This document shows positions 25,239-33,355 of a DNA stretch of 50,305 nt, piece after piece. The DNA comes from Nitrospirae bacterium YQR-1 (GTDB lineage Bacteria > Nitrospirota > Thermodesulfovibrionia > Thermodesulfovibrionales > Magnetobacteriaceae): assembly GCA_039908095.1 (NCBI GenBank), contig JAMOBJ010000026.1, positions 1-50,305 of the forward strand, written 5' to 3'. The position numbers and the translations under genes were made by a program. How positions within the stretch are numbered: the stretch's first letter is position 1; every line of letters starts with the position of its first letter. The notes under the pieces were generated by a model that saw only the letters and a list, made by a program, of their open reading frames with translations, did no database searches and had not been told where the DNA came from.

Positions 25239-26333
25239 TCATTGCAAAATCTTGTTAATATCCTCTAATATTACTCCGAGCTTTCTGTTTGTTTCCTCAT
25301 TTGGCAGTGGGCCGCCGTTTTTAAATTCAGCGTTGGACTTAAAACATGCCTGGAGCCCCTTAATCCATTGCATAAGAAAAGCATTACCGGGAAAGGCAAT
25401 GTCCAGCTTAATATCCTGTAACTTCGGAGAGGTTATTTCATATTCTGTAAAGATCGGCTTCTCGGTGCCGTCTGGAAATTTCATAGACGGTCTATCATTG
25501 ACTGCTACTGTGTCCCAGCCCAAAGTGTTTATAAAGCTGTTAATAGTATGAGTTGAGACGGTTGCTTTGATGTCATAAGTGTTTTCGTGTTTTAAAGCAG
25601 CAACAGGTTTGATTCTCTCGGCTATCATATCTGTTAATTTAACCCGGCGTGCACTGCTTAGTAGTTCATTGTACATGAGTTGTAAAATTTCCTTGCTAAT
25701 CCCTGTATTTTTTGTAAATGTGCCTGAAAGCATAGTGTCTCCAACTTCAGATTCCCACCTCTGCACTACTGTCTCCGCCAGCAGGCAATATTGCGGCTTT
25801 GGACCCTCCGTAGTGCAAACAACATTATCCTCCCCCAATATATCGCCGAAGGCATCACTCCATTGGTCTGAAATCTGCTGCAACTCATGATTGCCGGTAT
25901 TTGAGTAATCAGATACAGCTCTGTCCTTGTCAAACAAGGGGTTCTCTGTGTCATAACAAACTTTCCAGGCAAAATCCTCTTCCATCTGTATTTGCTGGAT
26001 CAAGTATCCAAAAATGTTCTTTCTTTTCATGCTTTCAATTAGTGCCTTTACAACCATTTTGCTGTGTTTGTCGGCTTCTTCTAATGCCTTCTGTATGTCG
26101 CCGCTTTTGTAATGTTGATTTAGCAGACTTAAAACCTCTGTTTTTAAAGATATTAGCTGGTATTTTATCTGGTTTAATTTGATTGAAGGGTCGGCTTTGG
26201 GCTGTAGATACTTAATCATGTACTCCAGGCCGGATTTGCAAAGCTCTGTTGCCTCTTTCCAACTTTCCACAGGGCTGTGAAAATGTTTTTTTACATATTC
26301 ATTTTCCAGATATGCCCTTTCCATAGCTTTCAT
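25239..26333 (-). CDS. SrfC-like protein, C-terminal part (after in-frame UAG)
   Basis: A 364-residue frame that is helical, with no membrane segment. Codons between the upstream UAG (26417-26415) and this ATG are open and in the same frame as the P-loop part upstream. Together they would give a protein of about 895 residues, close to the usual length of SrfC family members. No convincing ribosome binding site precedes the ATG at 26333, so independent translation is doubtful. The last gene of the operon; it ends directly against a transporter remnant. The assignment to SrfC rests mainly on the N-terminal part and on SrfB lying upstream. Confidence 0.6.
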   Translation of the reverse strand: MKAMERAYLENEYVKKHFHSPVESWKEATELCKSGLEYMIKYLQPKADPSIKLNQIKYQLISLKTEVLSLLNQHYKSGDIQKALEEADKHSKMVVKALIESMKRKNIFGYLIQQIQMEEDFAWKVCYDTENPLFDKDRAVSDYSNTGNHELQQISDQWSDAFGDILGEDNVVCTTEGPKPQYCLLAETVVQRWESEVGDTMLSGTFTKNTGISKEILQLMYNELLSSARRVKLTDMIAERIKPVAALKHENTYDIKATVSTHTINSFINTLGWDTVAVNDRPSMKFPDGTEKPIFTEYEITSPKLQDIKLDIAFPGNAFLMQWIKGLQACFKSNAEFKNGGPLPNEETNRKLGVILEDINKILQ

Positions 26334-26414
26334 TCTTTCTATATGCTTTGGAAGTAAGCTGACTTCTTTATTGTCTCTCTTTTCATATATTGATTCAAAT
26401 CCAGGGTCTCTTAA

Positions 26415-26417
26415 CTA
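26415..26417 (-). other. In-frame amber codon inside the srfC-like gene
   Basis: The frame reads GPFKNCF, TAG, LRDPGFESIYEKRDNK and stays open for 391 further codons with uniform character. A single base change from TGG (Trp) or CAG (Gln) explains it. It could be a nonsense mutation, a sequence error, or read through. Confidence 0.75.
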
Positions 26418-27926
26418 GAAGCAATTTTTAAAGGGACCGTTTGCATCCCACTGTACAGTCCACTTATTTGTTACCGGGGCATCCATTTCATTGCTGAAAT
26501 TAGAGAAAAGGCGTCCGTTAAACTTAGATGCATGTGTGTCATCGTTCTCACCGGGTTTATATTCTAAGTCCTTATTAAATTTAGTAAAAACCACAAAAAG
26601 AGAAGGCGTCTTTCCGGTGCGCTTCTCCGGTGTCTCACCATGAGTGTTTTTTATCCACTTTGCCATTAACTCAGGCAGGGTTTTTACCTCAGGAGGACCG
26701 TCGGGAATTGTTAGAAGCAGTGCATTTATGCCATATGTAAAGTTATAACTGTCAAATAAGTAGGCTATTTTGCCACGTAAAAAAACCAGCAGGTCAGTGC
26801 GGGGGTCATTGCCGATTGTGTCTGATTCGATTTTCAGTCTTGAGCGGGCGCCGGGAAAATCCAAAACGTCCGCCGTTTCAAGAAACTTACGATCACTGTG
26901 TTCAGCCGTTGCTTTAGGTAAAACCAGTGTTATCTCAGCCACTAATGCCGTCAGAGTGCTTCTTGACAAGTCCGCATTGACGCCGTTATCTCCTGTTATT
27001 GTTACCGGAGATAAGTGTTCGTCTTTTAAAAGTCCATCTATCAGTTGGACATCTATAATAGTGTTTGGGACCTGCACACCATCTTTGTTTTTTACCTCCC
27101 TGGGGATTAGGGCATTTACATCACATGTTGCATTGCAGGCAAAATTAAGCTGTTTCAGGCCGCTTGCAAGCTTATTATATATTATAGTAAAAACAGGGAT
27201 TTTACCCCATAGTATCTCAAACACTCTGTACCTTTCCTCACTCTTAAGCCGCGGCACTATGTATGCAATTTCATCCCAAAACCCTGTTCTTTTTAAATCG
27301 TTTATGATGCCCTCGCTTGGGAACTCATCCTCCAGATACTCTTTTAAATCATAGATGTCATCCTCATCGAGTGAATCTGCCACAGCCTGCCCTGTTTTCT
27401 GTCTCAGTTCTTTAAACAGTTCCTGCATCTGCTCTATGTCCAGCATGTTCTTTCTCTTAAGATCATTAAAGTATCCGTTGGCTATTATTTTTACAATATC
27501 TGTTTGTGTTAATAATTTCAAAAAAAATCTCCCAGGCGCCATCTCTGCATTTTCCACAATTGTAAATCTTGTTACAAGACCGGTTGATTCCCTGCCGCCG
27601 GATGGATTCATTTCTGTGATGAAGTTGAGATTTCTTTCTCCACCTTTGACGGATATTTCCAGTGTGTCACTCTCAGGCAGCCTGACCAGATTTGAAACCA
27701 GATAAGACTTCCCGGCCTGGCTTGCTCCAAAGACTGCTATACATGGTCGCGTGCTTGAGGCTCTCATTAAACGCTTTGCCTGTCTTCCATAACTTTTCAA
27801 CGTATGGAGCGTTGCTAACTGTCCTTCTTCTTTTTTAAGATGATTACCTGCCCAGTCAATAGCATTAGATATTGCCCCTTGTAGTTTTTCAATATCTCTG
27901 TATAAGCTGTTATCGTCTTTTGACAT
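26418..27926 (-). CDS. SrfC-like P-loop NTPase, N-terminal part
   Basis: A ~503-residue frame. The helical N-terminus is followed by a Walker A motif, VFGASQAGKSYLVSNL (GASQAGKS at about residues 67-74), then a GTPase/dynamin-like layout: a DFPGARSR segment (Walker B/G3-like) late in the domain and VVFTKFNKD (G4-like TKxD variant). This pattern, and the position after a SrfB-like gene and a coiled-coil gene, fit the SrfC family annotated as virulence factor; the biochemical role of SrfC is not established. The frame ends at an in-frame UAG and clearly continues downstream. It should be cytoplasmic and probably works with the SrfB-like ATPase. Confidence 0.7.
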
Positions 27927-27949
27927 ATTAAAAATCTCCTTTATAAAAT

Positions 27950-28954
27950 CTACTCTGTAGTTATTTGTGCTAATAAAACTGTTTGTCTTGTGTCTTTTCT
28001 GAGAACTAAAAAAGATTTTCCTTCTTTTACCGTTTTGCCGCCCAGCCCTCTGACATCATGAATTTTGGGGTCAACATGTAAAGAGTCCTCTGGTGAAATA
28101 AAATCATAATTTTCAAAATATGAAGATAACACACGTCCGATTGCATTCATTATGTTTTTTCTCTCTGTAAAATACATCCCTGAGACTTCATGCAGAAAAC
28201 TTATACTCCAATGATAAACATTCTCCATTAATTCTTTTTCCGACCCGGCCCCTTTACTGATTATGTCCTGAAACTCCCTTATGCACTTACATAACCTGAT
28301 TATAAATACTGTTGCCGCTGGATTGTTTGACTCCGACAGCTCAGCCGTTAGTTGCAGCAAATACTCTCCGATTTTGTTTCCGTGCATGCTTATTTGCACA
28401 AAATCCCTCAGCGGTACCATTGAATTCAACTGTTTTTGGAGCTTATACTTAAAAACTGCAAGTTCATCGTATTTTTCGTTCAGTGTTTTTTTCCCTTGTT
28501 GCTCTGTGATTAACATTTCCTCAAGTTTTTGCCGCTGTGTCACGGAGTTTTTGTATTGTGCTTTTAGCCGGATATAGTTATTTTTTAAATTTTTTTCCGC
28601 AGCATCAATGTCATCATATGTGAAATATGTCTTGATCATTTTACTCATCCACTGCTTTACAGTGGCTTTGGTATTTTCTTCGTCAAGGTCTAAGACCGGA
28701 TTATTTAAAATACCCTTAAAGGGCTGCTCTCCAAATATTTCTAAATTTGCATTGATAATATTTTCTATTGATAAATAAATATCTGTACCCTGTGAGCCGG
28801 AATCGCCGGTCTCTGTGTTGTCCTCTGTTTCAATTGTATTTTCTTTTATCGGATCAACGGAGTCTAAGCTCTTAGATAATATAACAGCGGGTTTGACGTC
28901 AATACCATCTCTATTAATTTTTCTTTTCAATATTATTTTATCGTTGTCTTCCAT
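27950..28954 (-). CDS. Uncharacterised coiled-coil protein between srfB-like and srfC-like genes
   Basis: A 334-residue cytoplasmic protein I cannot assign. The first ~65 residues are acidic and probably disordered, with KRKINRDGIDVKPAVILSKS at the start. A strong coiled coil runs from about 115 to 180 (NYIRLKAQYKNSVTQRQKLEEMLITEQQ-type heptads, split here by description). A globular helical region then ends in SFLVLRKDTRQTVLLAQI. It starts 15 bases after the SrfB-like stop and ends 23 bases before the SrfC-like gene, so it is an integral part of the operon. It may bridge the two NTPases. Confidence 0.6.
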   Translation of the reverse strand: MEDNDKIILKRKINRDGIDVKPAVILSKSLDSVDPIKENTIETEDNTETGDSGSQGTDIYLSIENIINANLEIFGEQPFKGILNNPVLDLDEENTKATVKQWMSKMIKTYFTYDDIDAAEKNLKNNYIRLKAQYKNSVTQRQKLEEMLITEQQGKKTLNEKYDELAVFKYKLQKQLNSMVPLRDFVQISMHGNKIGEYLLQLTAELSESNNPAATVFIIRLCKCIREFQDIISKGAGSEKELMENVYHWSISFLHEVSGMYFTERKNIMNAIGRVLSSYFENYDFISPEDSLHVDPKIHDVRGLGGKTVKEGKSFLVLRKDTRQTVLLAQITTE

Positions 28955-28969
28955 GCCGGTATCCTTCCG

Positions 28970-31837
28970 TTAAAACCTGGAGAGTACAAACGTACCGGTA
29001 TCAAGCCAGTAGCCGTGTTCGTTGGTTAAAGTTTGCGGCTTTATCGTTATGAAATCACCGGCTACGGTATTACCGTCTTTATCCTCTATTTTCTTTGGAT
29101 GCGAATATATATCCTCTCTGTCGTTTGGTCTCCTTCCTATTGTTATCTTTAAAGGTAATCTGTTTCTAACATTTCTTGCCATTTCCTGAGTTGTGTAATC
29201 TACCTTATAGACAGGCGTTGTTATCCAACTGTCGGAGTTTATTTGTTTCATTCCTAAGAACACCTGTGAGTCAAACTGCAATTCCGCCTCTGTGTCCTCG
29301 TCATCTTTAAACAGCAGATTAACTAACGAACCCTTATTGACGTCATATGTGCCTATAAACTGTGCCGTGGAGTTGATCTTTTCTTTGAGGGAATCTGTGT
29401 CTAAGCGGAAACCGTCCAGTCTGTTTAGAGAGCCTGACATCAGCGCAATTGAAGCACCAACTGTAACACAAGTTTTAGGGTCGTTTATCACTCCACTTAT
29501 GTCGGAAAATGGGTACCATTTACCGACCCTGTAATTTCCCATTTGAATTACTCTGTCGGGGGTTACAGGCAAATACTCAAGGATAATCTCTTTTATTACC
29601 GGAAGCACAGTCGGCCTGCCTGCAAGGAGTAAAAAATCGCATTTAAACTGAGAAATAACTGAACAAAGGCTGCCTAACATCGCCTGAACTGTTTGGCGGG
29701 TGACAAAGTTAATTTCATCACTGTTAAGTGTCCATATTATGTTTTCAAGTTTGAATCCCAAATTGCCGTTTTTTTCAAATGCGTTATTTACGTACTTTAT
29801 AACGTCTTGATGGGGCATAGGGTAATTTATGAAAAAGGAATCGAAAGTCCGAGTCTCTGAACTCTTCCGCCTGCAGGTATGCTCAATCATTTCATGAGCT
29901 ATCGGTACTGCCACCTGGTTTGCAAATGCTTTACGCTTTAACCTGTCATCAATCGTCTGCCCCCCAAAGTCCTCACCAAACAGTATATTCATTACATCCG
30001 CAGTCTTAGGGCAACCTTGTTGTTCTGCATAGTTTTTTATTGCAGGTAAAACAACTTTTTCTATAATCTTACGGACAATCTCATCTCCGGCAAAGTTAAA
30101 TCCTTCCCAAAATAAGGGCTCCGGTTTTATCACAGTTGAGGGTGCAGCTGAGTTCATTTGATATGAGCATATCATGACATCTGTAGTGCCGCCGCCTATG
30201 TCTATACTTGCTATGGTTACTGACTTTTCATCTTTTATTGAAGAATCCTTACGCTGTCTCCCTCTCAGATCAAAATATAGTTTGGATTCTTTTAAGAATT
30301 TCTCACAAATCTCACCATATAAAAACACTAATTGAACACAAGTTGCTTCATCGTAGCCCCATTCTCTTTTCTGCTGTCTCGTGTGGGTATCGTCGGGGTC
30401 AGGGATTATAACTGTATCGTCGTCTATCATAGTGTTTCCAAGGTGAATCTTAAGAACCTCAAGAGCATCTTTAGCATAGTTTCTGAAATTTTTTTTGTCT
30501 TTATCCATCATGGCTGTCGGTGCCGTTAAAACAATACGCTTGAGCTTTCTCGGTATCTCTTCATTTCCAAGGTGTTTGCGAAAATTGTAACTGTTTATCT
30601 GTGATATGGCATGAAGAAAAAGCTCTGTCAGGACAAAAGTCATCATAGAGGCTCTTGAGTACTGTGCCATGCTCAGGCCGTAATTGTTCTTTTTCAGCTC
30701 ACCGTCTGAGTTAAAAGCCTCCGTTATGCCCCCTCCGATATAATCGTCATCCTCTATGGTGGGCATATTGAATTTCCACGGGGTTTCTCGTTTTTCTTTA
30801 TCCCACAGGTATCTTTTGGGGCTTGACATTCCGGTGTTTTTTCCTGCTCCAGGGTTTATATTAGCGTGGCGCAGAGCTTCATTGCCTACCCTTATGATAG
30901 AGGGCCACTCAAAAGCATCCATCCTGTTTGATAGTTTGGATATAGAGGTTAGTCCAAACTCGGCTGGGATAAACTCAAGATGCATTTCAAACGGGTCGGA
31001 ATACACCCTGTCGGGAATAGATAAATCCCTGATTTCAAGCCGCCTGCTGTCGGTAAACGATACCGGCTTGCCACGCTCGGTTTGTATGAGTATGCCGCAT
31101 GATCTTGAGTTTCCTAAATCCAAGACAAGGTCAACCTCCAGAAATGTACCGGCTCCGTACATAATGGCTTTAGGAAGTATATCCAACGATTTCAGAAATC
31201 TTAAGAAAACAAGGTACAGCACCATGTGTGACAGCTGGGATGTTTTATTTTTAAAACCTATATTATCTTTCTTTTTATTGAAATAATACAGCAGCCACTC
31301 ATCAACCCATTGGTAATTTAAAAATGCCAAATGCAATTTCTGATCGTTAGGCACTTCAAAGATACTCCGGGACTCTATATCGGTTAACTCCGGGCACAAA
31401 TAATCGTCTCCGGTATTTTTATCTATCACTTTAGTATCAAACGCTAATACAAAGTTATAACCAACCTCACCCTCTTTGCCGCTTGAAGTTGAAAACCAAA
31501 TTCTTGTCCAATTTGTAGGCCCTGCCTGGGAGTCCCCGCCTTGAATATTGCTTCTGTAATATGGAAGGGGAATCCACCGGCCTTCAAAACACTTTAAAGC
31601 CTGAGAAGCCTTGACTGTTTCTACCAGGTCTTCCCGGATACTCTCTCCCGTATCAGGATTTTTGTAGCCTCTGCCACTGTCATTAATCTCCGGAAAAACA
31701 AGATAGCAAAGATTCCCATCAATGATTTCCGCATATTCCATTGTGGTTCTTAAGTGAGGAGAGTTTTCAGCCAGAGTTGTTTTAAGATCAATAAACTGTA
31801 TTCCTGAATTGCCTGTTAGTGTTATTATATTTTGCAC
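28970..31837 (-). CDS. SrfB-like protein with actin/Hsp70-type ATPase fold
   Basis: A 955-residue cytoplasmic protein. Two ATPase phosphate-binding segments of the actin/Hsp70 superfamily are visible: VLDLGNSRSCGILIQ (about residues 238-252) and IASIDIGGGTTDVMIC (about 540-555). These, the length, and segments such as FEWPSIIRVG and SSPKRYLWD fit the SrfB family (virulence factor SrfB). SrfB, SrfA and SrfC occur as a three-gene set in many Gram-negatives; the molecular role is not settled. GTG start with AGAGG five bases upstream. The gene follows two membrane proteins that share a SrfA-like cytoplasmic domain, suggesting the ATPase acts at the inner membrane. Confidence 0.82.
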   Translation of the reverse strand: MQNIITLTGNSGIQFIDLKTTLAENSPHLRTTMEYAEIIDGNLCYLVFPEINDSGRGYKNPDTGESIREDLVETVKASQALKCFEGRWIPLPYYRSNIQGGDSQAGPTNWTRIWFSTSSGKEGEVGYNFVLAFDTKVIDKNTGDDYLCPELTDIESRSIFEVPNDQKLHLAFLNYQWVDEWLLYYFNKKKDNIGFKNKTSQLSHMVLYLVFLRFLKSLDILPKAIMYGAGTFLEVDLVLDLGNSRSCGILIQTERGKPVSFTDSRRLEIRDLSIPDRVYSDPFEMHLEFIPAEFGLTSISKLSNRMDAFEWPSIIRVGNEALRHANINPGAGKNTGMSSPKRYLWDKEKRETPWKFNMPTIEDDDYIGGGITEAFNSDGELKKNNYGLSMAQYSRASMMTFVLTELFLHAISQINSYNFRKHLGNEEIPRKLKRIVLTAPTAMMDKDKKNFRNYAKDALEVLKIHLGNTMIDDDTVIIPDPDDTHTRQQKREWGYDEATCVQLVFLYGEICEKFLKESKLYFDLRGRQRKDSSIKDEKSVTIASIDIGGGTTDVMICSYQMNSAAPSTVIKPEPLFWEGFNFAGDEIVRKIIEKVVLPAIKNYAEQQGCPKTADVMNILFGEDFGGQTIDDRLKRKAFANQVAVPIAHEMIEHTCRRKSSETRTFDSFFINYPMPHQDVIKYVNNAFEKNGNLGFKLENIIWTLNSDEINFVTRQTVQAMLGSLCSVISQFKCDFLLLAGRPTVLPVIKEIILEYLPVTPDRVIQMGNYRVGKWYPFSDISGVINDPKTCVTVGASIALMSGSLNRLDGFRLDTDSLKEKINSTAQFIGTYDVNKGSLVNLLFKDDEDTEAELQFDSQVFLGMKQINSDSWITTPVYKVDYTTQEMARNVRNRLPLKITIGRRPNDREDIYSHPKKIEDKDGNTVAGDFITIKPQTLTNEHGYWLDTGTFVLSRF

Positions 31838-31896
31838 TTTTACCTCTGCTTTGTTTTATATTATATTGTTAAATCACACTAAAACGTGTGCTATTT

Positions 31897-33330
31897 CTAC
31901 CTTTGCACCTCAAATTCCGTGATTGTTACGTTATCTTTTTCTTTAATCAAATTATCTGTGAAATTTTCCCTTTTATTCCCTTTTATTACTGTTACTGTAA
32001 AGTCAGTACCTTCCCCGGGGTTTGCCTGCCTGTATTTTTGTACAAAAACTTGATACTTTCCTGGAGGTACATTTTCCGAATCCCAGAAGATATTCTCCTG
32101 TGGATTTGTACAAGACGATGTATTACTGCTACTAGGCATGCTGTCATGATCAAGAGTTCCTGTTACACCCTGACATGTACTATTTTTCTGACTAAAGTAT
32201 ATTTCCTGGCCGCATGGGTCTATGACGTGAAGGTCAAGATCATCGCAAGTTTTCCACTCAAGGTGAATCTGAATTATACCGGTTTTCCCATAGGAACCAC
32301 CCCGGTCAAGGCGTTTTAAGCCCATTTCCACATCGCTGCAACAGTTGATGTATTGCCGCCTCTCCTCATATTCGTTTGCTACCGCTACAACGGAAACTTC
32401 CGTACCCTTAGGCATGTTCTTAAGCAGAGCTTCACCTGTTTGATTAGTGGTTACATTGTCTATCTTGTTTTTATAGCCAACAGTTACAACTGCCCCGTGG
32501 ATGGCTTCTCTTGTGTCGTTATCAACAACCTTTACTTTAAATGACAACAACACCTCCGCTGTGGGTGTTGGCTCGGATGCTTTAACCGGAGGTTTAGGCG
32601 TTTTTGTCATTATCGGTTTATGGTTCAGAAGTTTCAGACCTAATAGTAGAATTAATAAAACCGCAGCAAACAGTACAACATAAGGCCATATCTTCCTTCT
32701 TTTCGGCGGTTGATTTTCAGAGGTAAACACAGGAGGGACGCTCTCCTCATACACGGGAGGTTCAGGTTCTGTGGCGGCGGTAGCTTCTTTTTCTTCACTT
32801 AGCGGTTCTTTATTCACATCAGCGGCAGCGTTAACCCCCTCAAGTATTTTTATAAGTTTAAATTCACCTTTTTTTGTATCCGATAACTTAAATCCCCAGC
32901 AAACCAGACATACGGCATTGTTCTTATCAACATAGATATACTCCGGGCCCGGCACTTCTAATGCTAAGGGCAAAAACTCACCCATTTGCCTGAGATTGGC
33001 ATCCTCGCTTGACTTTAACATATCCGCCAAGGAAAGAATTTTTTCAACATGCTGTGCTAATTGTCTCCTGGCCGTATCCTGTTCTTCTTCAGTAAGTGAG
33101 GTTAACGGCACAGCATGTTTTATAGTTTTTGATATCCAAATGGCATCTATCTCACCTTTGAGCGCCTCGCTTGAAACTACCGGCTCGGTAAGAAGCTCGG
33201 AGGCTTCAGCGCCGATATACTGATTTATGATTCCCTTAAACTGGCCGTGGAAATGATACACCCCGTGTCCGGCACGCATTAATGGGCGAAGCTTCGCTAT
33301 CTTTGCCGAATAAACAATATCTGTTACCAT
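31897..33330 (-). CDS. SrfA-like single-pass membrane protein with outer beta-sandwich domains
   Basis: A 477-residue protein. Residues 1-160 form a cytoplasmic domain homologous to that of the next upstream gene (shared LTEPV.S.EAL.G..DA.W, AVPL.SL, and VCLVCWGFK), and similar in layout to SrfA. A Pro/Glu-rich linker leads to one membrane helix (about 212-234). Outside there is a carboxypeptidase-regulatory-like domain (VVDNDTREAIHGAVVTVGY) and a second beta domain (HLEWKTCDDLDLHVIDPCG) resembling the YfaP/DUF2135 type. Several Cys suggest disulphides, in line with a periplasmic site. There is no enzyme motif. It is probably the binding or structural partner of the subtilisin-bearing paralogue encoded just upstream. 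Confidence 0.7.
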   Translation of the reverse strand: MVTDIVYSAKIAKLRPLMRAGHGVYHFHGQFKGIINQYIGAEASELLTEPVVSSEALKGEIDAIWISKTIKHAVPLTSLTEEEQDTARRQLAQHVEKILSLADMLKSSEDANLRQMGEFLPLALEVPGPEYIYVDKNNAVCLVCWGFKLSDTKKGEFKLIKILEGVNAAADVNKEPLSEEKEATAATEPEPPVYEESVPPVFTSENQPPKRRKIWPYVVLFAAVLLILLLGLKLLNHKPIMTKTPKPPVKASEPTPTAEVLLSFKVKVVDNDTREAIHGAVVTVGYKNKIDNVTTNQTGEALLKNMPKGTEVSVVAVANEYEERRQYINCCSDVEMGLKRLDRGGSYGKTGIIQIHLEWKTCDDLDLHVIDPCGQEIYFSQKNSTCQGVTGTLDHDSMPSSSNTSSCTNPQENIFWDSENVPPGKYQVFVQKYRQANPGEGTDFTVTVIKGNKRENFTDNLIKEKDNVTITEFEVQR

Positions 33331-33355
33331 CTTATTTAAATTCCACAGATTTCAA

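Noticed and set aside
25252..25890. Open plus-strand frames opposite the srfC-like gene
   Set aside because: Mirror frames of a real gene; no domain, ribosome site or codon bias of their own.
31888..32319. Cys-rich 143-aa plus-strand frame opposite the beta-sandwich protein
   Set aside because: Antisense shadow; the minus strand has clear domains and operon spacing.
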